Below the pieces are notes generated by a model. The model had not been told where the DNA came from. It worked only from the letters and a program-made list of their open reading frames with translations, and did no database searches. 64,000 nucleotides of DNA from Mesostigma viride (taxonomy: Eukaryota; Streptophyta; Mesostigmatophyceae; Mesostigmatales; Mesostigmataceae): the NCBI GenBank assembly GCA_009746045.1, contig RPFO01000106.1, forward strand, positions 177,501-241,500, written 5' to 3'. Made by a program: the position numbers and the translations under genes. Positions 58,812 to 64,000 of the stretch are shown in pieces. How positions within the stretch are numbered: the first letter of the stretch is position 1; every line of letters begins with the position of its first letter.

Positions 58812-58860
58812 ACCTCGTAATTTACGCCTCGGATCATTTTTACTACCCTCGGACGAAAAG
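58812..58860 (-). repeat. Right terminal inverted repeat of the giant transposon
   Basis: Perfect reverse complement of 20,915-20,963. The 200 bp inside it contain degenerate words related to the left 15-bp array (GGTAATTTACTC, GGTAATGTACTACC, AAAATTACTACG) but no ordered array. Confidence 0.93.
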
Positions 58861-59523
58861 TATAGTGGTGCACCACACTTGGCAGTAGTCAGCAGGGTTG
58901 ATGATGCAGTTCTTATGCAGGTAGGCCACAAGGCTATCAACAAGCTCCTGCAGGCTGGTCCACCCCTTATCTTGCATTCCCTGGAACTCTTTAAGCCCAT
59001 TCACATTCAGGCTATAATGGACAGTTCCATGGAATCACGGCAGATTACTCAACTGCAGGCTAGGGAGGCTGGCTTATTTTTTGTACAAAATGCTGACCAA
59101 CCCATGTCACTCATCTCATGGTATAGCAGGCTACATAGGCGTAAAGCTGTTAGTAGCAATGCTGCTGAGTGCAGGGCAGTTGTGTCAGCTGTGCTACATG
59201 CCAGGTATCTCAATCATGTCCTGGTTTGGTTACAGAAGCAAGCAGGCAGTCAGGCTGGGGTGGTGGCTCACTTGCACACCGACAGTCAATCTCTCCTCAG
59301 TTTCCTTGACAACCCTTATGCTGTGCATACTGATTTGGACTGGGTGATCCTGAAACAGGAGTGCACCTACTGGGAGTCTATCAATCATGTGCCGGACAAG
59401 GCCAACGCCGCGGATGCGTTGACCAAGGTGCCCCAGCTAGCACCTGAGCAGTACCAACTGCTCTATCACATGATGAACCCCTACGGCAAGCAGGCCAGCC
59501 TGCCCCCGCCGGTAGACACCTAG
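58861..59523 (+). CDS. copia-like pol, 3' part: RNase H
   Basis: The frame resumes immediately after the giant transposon, in phase with the part ending at 20,914, and stops at 59,523. It contains the copia-type RNase H residues in order: D in AIMDSSMESRQI, E in SSNAAECRAVVSAV, D in HTDSQSLLSFL, and the C-terminal ADALTK signature with its final D. RNase H removes the RNA strand during reverse transcription. A 220-residue stretch without frameshift, together with near-identical LTRs, suggests the element was intact until the DNA transposon landed in it. Confidence 0.85.
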   Translation, partial: YSGAPHLAVVSRVDDAVLMQVGHKAINKLLQAGPPLILHSLELFKPIHIQAIMDSSMESRQITQLQAREAGLFFVQNADQPMSLISWYSRLHRRKAVSSNAAECRAVVSAVLHARYLNHVLVWLQKQAGSQAGVVAHLHTDSQSLLSFLDNPYAVHTDLDWVILKQECTYWESINHVPDKANAADALTKVPQLAPEQYQLLYHMMNPYGKQASLPPPVDT

Positions 59524-60559
59524 TCCACCCCTCCCCAGGGAGGGTGGCTAGTCTCCCCACCCCTACTATGGGGCAACCCCTGTCAGGGGGTAGGGGTACC
59601 CAGACCCGGGCCCAGGCCACGGGGTGTCTTATCATCAGCACTAGCTCCTGGGGAGGAGCTGAACCTGTATGCCTTGTAAGCCCTGTTTTATGGTGAATAA
59701 ATGGAGTCTCTTTGACCTCGTCTCTCTCATGGAATTTCGTTAGCTCATCTCTTGGGAGGTGAGCTGTCAATCCTTCACAAGTGTGTCATTGTGTCAGTCA
59801 TGGTGACAGTACTTGTACATGGCATTATTATGTGGCTGGGTCATGTTCATGGTTACCTTGTACATGCATTGCATTGTGCATGTGCATGTGCATGTAACGT
59901 GTGACAGTCTTAGTCTTGTGACTGTGCCTGTTGTGTCTTATGCTGCCATCTGGTCCCAGGACCTGTGGTAGGGTGATGGGCAGTCCACCCATCCGCCATG
60001 TGCAAATCAAGTGGAGAACCAGTTCCCACTTGTCAGTTGCCTGTGCTTACCACCATGTGGCACTCACAGGTATCTGGCTGCTCTGGCCCAGGTCAGCAGT
60101 GGCGAAACATCAGGTCCTACGCACCTGGGGAAGACCTCTGGTTTCACTATAGAGTCATCCCATTGGTTTTTGGGAAGTGGATGTTGCATGGGGTTCCATC
60201 CACAAGTGGCAATCAAGCCCCCCTTTTTCTACCATCTGCAGTGACAGATGCCAGGGACATGACGACAATTCGCTCCTTCAAAGATGGAAACTGGGCACTC
60301 CTTATATGCTGTGACATGTGACTTGCATGACGTCCTGTGTGACGAATGGCCGCAGTACCTCATTTATGTTTTCCCCACTATTGAGGGGGAGGAACCCCCG
60401 TAGTGCTTGGCAGGGTTAAATCAGCAGTCAGCATCAGTATAGTCCGTTTCTGGGGCCCTTCTCTAATCCAGTTAAGTGACTGTATGGGCTCTGGTTGCCT
60501 TGCAACGGTTGGTAGGTCAGACTTGGAGCATGTTCCAATCTGAAAGAAAACATAATGGG
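59524..60559 (+). other. 3' untranslated region and polypurine tract of the copia-like element
   Basis: One kilobase without convincing coding content between the pol stop and the right LTR. The last bases before the LTR, AAAGAAAACATAATGGG at about 60,543-60,559, are purine-rich and in the position of the plus-strand primer (polypurine tract). Confidence 0.6.
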
Positions 60560-60967
60560 AGTTAGCTGAGATACCTCGAGGCTGACTTGTGGCCGGAGCC
60601 ACACAGGGGAACATACAATGTGACCGGAGTTATTCTGGCGGAGACAGAATAACGGTGCCGAGCGCCGGTTGTGGCGCGACGCACACACGTGTACGCAAGT
60701 TACGTAGCTAGCAACTAGTCTAGTGGACGTTGTGCGTAGTAACGTTGCTCCAGGTCTAGAAGCCTCTAGAACCTGGACACGTGGCGGACAAGTGAGCGTA
60801 GTCCAGTTGTCCTAGGGATCTCGTGTGAGTGATGTGTCCACGACATATAATGTGTGCCCACATATGGAGTGAATAATGACAAGGAACGCCCGATCCCTGG
60901 CGTTGCTGCAGCCATCATTCTCACACTGAGTCCCCAACGTCTCCGACGTACATATATATATCTAACT
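60560..60967 (+). repeat. Right LTR of the copia-like element
   Basis: 408 bp matching 14,473-14,880 with one substitution that I can see, bounded by the same AGTTAG/CTAACT ends and followed by the GCTCT target duplication at 60,968-60,972. Confidence 0.9.
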
Positions 60968-61029
60968 GCTCTAGGTAGACCTGCATGGAGGGAGACAGAG
61001 GGTAACAAGAAAGGCTGATAGGGAAATCA

Positions 61030-61110
61030 ACACGAGCCACGAGCCACGAGCCACGAGCCACGAGCCACGAGCCACGAGCCACGAGCCACAAGCCACGAGC
61101 CACGAACAAC
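61030..61110. repeat. 7-bp tandem repeat (CACGAGC)n
   Basis: About eleven head-to-tail copies of CACGAGC with single variants (CACAAGC, CACGAAC), just upstream of the decayed LINE copy. Confidence 0.93.
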
Positions 61111-61111
61111 G

Positions 61112-62660
61112 AGGTAGCCATATGGCTGACGGCGGAGCTCATAGCTTTCACGTTTGGGCACCAAATTCGGCCGTGAATATCACAATCGCTTCGTCTTTCT
61201 AAGACGCACACAGTGATATAATTTTCCGAATCTATTACGCAATATATGGCGAGCAAACGCTCCTCCGCGCAACGCAGCCTGGCGGTTGCGCTCAGCCCTG
61301 AAAGTACGTCGTCTGCATGCAGCTCCGGCTGCATCTTCGCCCCACGGCCCAGAAGGCAGCGGCGCCACTAGCCAAGCCCTAGTAGTGGTCCCCCCTGAGC
61401 CCCATCCCGGGCTCGCCTCGCCAGCAGGGTCGCCTGAACCCAAGCGCAGTCGCCCTGCCAAACCGATCGACTTGGGACGAGTACGACTTTGACGCCAGCC
61501 AGCCCGGCTTTTTTTGACAAGCTCGATCACCCACGATCGCATCCTGGCCTACGTGTTTTTCGGATCGCACGCCTCTCTTGGCGGAACTGTGCGAGCAGCT
61601 TTCCCACCTGAAGGTTACATGCGGCCTCGTCAATGCCCATCCTTCAGAGGCGCCATTTCGACAAGGACGTCCTCACCGCCTGGCCGCCGCCCCCACCTTC
61701 AGCAATGGGCCCTTTTCTCACCTCCTTGGACGCTCCATTAAGGAGCTCTGGCCCCCCAACTAAGCCCCTCACCACCACCTTAACCGAATCCTCCATCCGC
61801 TCACTCCGTAACTGAGGCCCTCTCGAGCTAGCAGCACGTGCGGCCGGCCCCCCATCGCTGCAGCTAGATGTGGCGGCCATGGGCAGCATGCTGACTGCCG
61901 AGCTCCCGGGAGGGGCCCCTCCTCGATCTCCACCATCTCCACGGCCACCTAGCTCCACCCTCCTCGCCACCACTGACCCCCTCCTCCGCCGCCATCGATG
62001 ATATCACCGCCCAGCTCTAGCTGTGACATCGACCAGCGCCTCAAGTGAATGACAACACCATCGCCATCGTGGTCCTGCAAAACACCGCAGGCCTCACCGC
62101 CCAGGCGGTCGAAGGACATTGATTGCCGCCAAGCCAGCCCTCGCTGCATGGCCGGCGTGGCTGGCGATGCTCCTCCCATTGTACCAGACCTGGGCGGACA
62201 TGCTTATTAAGCAACACACCGGCCAGGCGGCCACCTCCACCACCTCCGCCGTCGCAGCACAGCTCCAGCAGCAGAAGCTCGACCTCCGCGAGGATCGAGG
62301 CTGAGCAGCCTCGCCAAGCGCAGCCTTAACGCCATACTCAATTCTGTGCAGTGTGCTGGCTCGCACGTCGGGCTGTCGAACAGACTTGCTCAGCATTTTG
62401 CTGGCAGTCTAACTGCACGTTGACCAGACCTAGCTGTGGCTTGCTGGCAAATGCGACAGCGCATCCGGGATTTTCGGAGGTATTTAGGAGTCGGGCAGCG
62501 GCCCGTGGTGGTCGTTGTAATCATACTCATTTCTCTCCCTCACAATTAGTTTGTTTTCTTCATGGGGTTAAACTTCTCGAACAACCCGCAGCAGCCCCCG
62601 TGCATGCTACATGATCTCCCCACGGAGGCATGTTATAATTTAATTTAATTTAATTTTAAT
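61112..62660 (+). pseudogene. Decayed LINE copy with broken ORF1
   Basis: 61,112-61,243 matches the leader of the 13.5-kb LINE. From the ATG at 61,244 the sequence is recognisably the same ORF1 (AACGCAGCCTGGCGGTTGCG start, the PSEP/KRSRPA block, the TAQAV and TSAVAAQLQQQKLDLRE helical blocks) but with many frameshifts, deletions and loss of the RRM-like core. It ends at about 62,606-62,660 with CTACATGATCTCCCCACGGA and an (ATTTA)n tail, the LINE/SINE 3' signature. It is internally deleted, since no endonuclease or reverse transcriptase lies between. Confidence 0.65.
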
Positions 62661-62940
62661 CCACTCTCTCTCCCTTCTTTGGACTGCCATGCAGAACAAG
62701 ACGCGGTGGCAGAAGATTGTCACTAGGCTCACACGCCCGACCCTGTGGGCAAGCCACCTCCCCCCAAGAGGAGGAGGCGTTTTGATGAGTAGGGTAGTTA
62801 GGATTTTTCTAGACTAGATAGATTAGCGTTAGGATAGTCCGATTACGCGGCTCTCTCCACTCCACCACCCATCAAGGAATATGTGCTACATGATCTCCCA
62901 ACGGAGGCATGTTATAATTTAATTTAATTTAATTTTAATA
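62661..62940 (+). mobile_element. LINE 3'-end copy with (AATTT)n tail
   Basis: Homologous to 14,036-14,345: CTTTGGACTGCCATGCAGAA, the AGGAGGCG and TTTTTCTAGACTAGATAG blocks, and the terminal GTGCTACATGATCTCCCAAC followed by GGAGGCATG and a TTTAATTTAATTTAAT tail. It directly follows the tail of the preceding LINE copy and ends with an almost identical tail. Confidence 0.6.
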
Positions 62941-64000
62941 CCAGATCTCCTTTGCGGCCGTTCCGAGCTTGGCACTGGATTCGTTGTCCACACTGTCGCG
63001 TCGCTGCAGCAACACGATGTTTTCTGGCATACGCGGGCTTTTGGTTCCCGCCGCACATTTGAAAGTGCTGTCTCCCGATTTTTGCCTTTGCACCGTGTGC
63101 AGTTCTTGGACGTTTGGAAACATGGCATGGCTAACGTAATGACTGACTAGCTAGACCTTTTCAGTGGTTTTCCATTTGCGGGTATTTCCACGTAAATGGC
63201 GGGAGAGCGATCGCAGCAATGGTGCTCACCACAAGACACTCCCGGCCAGTTAGGCTCGAAACACACGCCCTGATCAAGCAAGCTGTTTCCGGGCCCACCG
63301 TCTAGATCATCTAGTCGCTCTACGCGTAAGCCAGCCATAATTTCAATGCACAAGGCTACACATTTCCATCACCATCCATCTTCATCATCCTGAACGACTC
63401 GAACACGCGGGCAAGATAACGGCATGGTCGAGCTACCATGGTCCAGATTCTCCCGATTTCTGGCCTGTGCTGGTTGTCTCCTTGATATGTTCAATCCCAG
63501 TGCCAGGCACTACCGGGCATGGCTGTTGGAATTCAGAGACGGCAGCATTACATCTGGATTTCGTTGCTTCAGATTCGATATTTCAGTGTCCAGAGCAGGC
63601 GAGCCAGGGCCCTGCGAAGAATATGTGATAACCGACAGGGATTGGGGGGGGGCGGGTGGAAGGGAGGCCGAATTGAAACATGGTCAGCCTTGGTAGCATA
63701 TAATGTCTGCTTTTCCAGACATGCGGAGTAAACACAGCGGTACCTGTAAGCGAAAAAGATGTTCCTATCATTAGGGCAACACCCCTGCGGTGAACCCTCA
63801 TGGATTGCGACATTAATTAGGGGTCTAACCCTTAATTTGTAGGAAAACAGAATAAATTGGCGACGTGGACTGGTAATACCGACCTTTCGCTGGTCTAGGT
63901 CTTTGCCATTGACCATGTCAGAACAAAACTGGAGCATCTGCAACCGTGCAAAGGTGGTGAATGCTTACCGTTTTTTTATCAGATACCAGGCTTGATGCAT
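62941..64000. other. No supported gene; dispersed repeat at about 63,430-63,490
   Basis: Non-coding DNA apart from copy 4 of the dispersed repeat (GCTACCATGGTCCAGATTCT, TTTCTGGCCTGTGC, GGTTGTCTCCTTGAT). Short open frames at the far right have no recognisable content. Confidence 0.5.

Larger units (their letters stand above)
20911..58864. mobile_element. Giant (37.9-kb) TIR DNA transposon with cargo genes, inserted in copia pol
   Basis: Bases 20,915-20,963 (CTTTTCGTCCGAGGGTAGTA and on, 49 bp) are perfectly repeated in inverted orientation at 58,812-58,860. TATA lies immediately outside both ends (20,911-20,914 and 58,861-58,864). Deleting the element plus one TATA joins the reverse-transcriptase and RNase-H halves of pol in frame with no stop, so the insertion boundaries are supported independently of the repeats. 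Inside are a DDE transposase gene, at least five other gene types, four arrays of one 86-bp repeat, long palindromes and large microsatellites. Part of the length may be a false duplication (31.0-48.2 kb), in which case the real element is nearer 28 kb. Transposase content suggests the CACTA/Plavaka/KDZ group, but the 4-bp TATA target duplication and non-CACTA ends do not fit classical CACTA. Confidence 0.88.
14473..60967 (+). mobile_element. copia-like LTR retrotransposon, about 8.5 kb without its 37.9-kb insertion
   Basis: Two 408-bp LTRs bound the element and the 5-bp GCTCT occurs immediately outside both (14,468-14,472 and 60,968-60,972), a clean target-site duplication. Inside, in plus orientation, are a gag region broken over several frames, a zinc knuckle, integrase, an aspartic-protease-like domain, a copia-type reverse transcriptase and, beyond the insertion, RNase H. 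The LTRs differ at only one position that I can see (T at 14,813 versus C at about 60,902), so insertion was recent. A 37,946-bp DNA transposon splits pol between the reverse transcriptase and RNase H. Confidence 0.9.

Noticed and set aside
20915-58860. Integrated large DNA virus or Maverick/Polinton
   Set aside because: No protein-primed polymerase, capsid, packaging ATPase or retroviral-type integrase is visible inside the insert. The transposase and terminal repeats point to a cut-and-paste transposon.
20909-58866. A 2-bp TA target duplication for the giant transposon
   Set aside because: Keeping only one TA between the flanks creates a TAG stop in pol, whereas keeping TATA leaves the frame open, so the 4-bp reading is preferred.
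62919-63128. Minus-strand frames of about 65 codons
   Set aside because: Short, no domain, and they overlap a retroposon tail at one end.

Overview
The window looks like nuclear DNA from a repeat-rich eukaryote. It has canonical GT-AG spliceosomal introns (three can be placed to the base in one gene, three in another), LTR and non-LTR retroelements, DNA transposons, long microsatellites and minisatellites, and no operons or bacterial-type signals. The mix of DNA transposon, copia-like element and GC-rich coding DNA would fit an alga or other protist with a large genome, but I cannot name the organism. Only one ordinary housekeeping gene is recognisable: an LSM-domain protein resembling NAA38, a NatC subunit, at 7.8 kb.

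Layout. 1-14.4 kb: a (CAA)n array, three inverted-repeat MITE-like elements, a minisatellite, the NAA38-like gene, a BED-finger/hAT transposase fragment, and the 5' part of a LINE carrying an ORF1-like gene. 14,473-60,967: a young copia-like LTR retrotransposon with 408-bp LTRs (one visible mismatch) and a GCTCT target duplication. Its pol gene is cut in two by a 37.9-kb insertion. 61-64 kb: a decayed second LINE copy, another LINE 3' end and unremarkable DNA.

The main object is the 37.9-kb insertion (20,915-58,860). It has perfect 49-bp terminal inverted repeats and is flanked by TATA on both sides. Removing it with one TATA leaves the retrotransposon reading frame open. It carries a four-exon CACTA/Plavaka/KDZ-like DDE transposase gene (about 1,239 aa) that appears to contain an embedded BAH-like domain. 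It also carries a 2OG-Fe(II) dioxygenase-like gene, a nuclear ubiquitin-protease-like gene, a protein kinase gene, a gene with a weak F-box-like segment, and coiled-coil or hypothetical genes. Most of these form divergent (head-to-head) pairs, and each shared upstream region holds an array of one 86-bp tandem repeat. This looks like a giant cargo-carrying DNA transposon with a common promoter or transposase-binding module.

Caution. About 7 kb of the insertion (dioxygenase plus protease-like pair) is present twice with differences seen only in homopolymer and short-repeat lengths. Between the copies lies a 3-kb partial third copy dense in single-base indels. That is the signature of uncorrected long-read sequence, so the tandem duplication, and therefore the true length of the element, may be an assembly artefact. 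Several frameshifts in poly-G/poly-C tracts may have the same origin.
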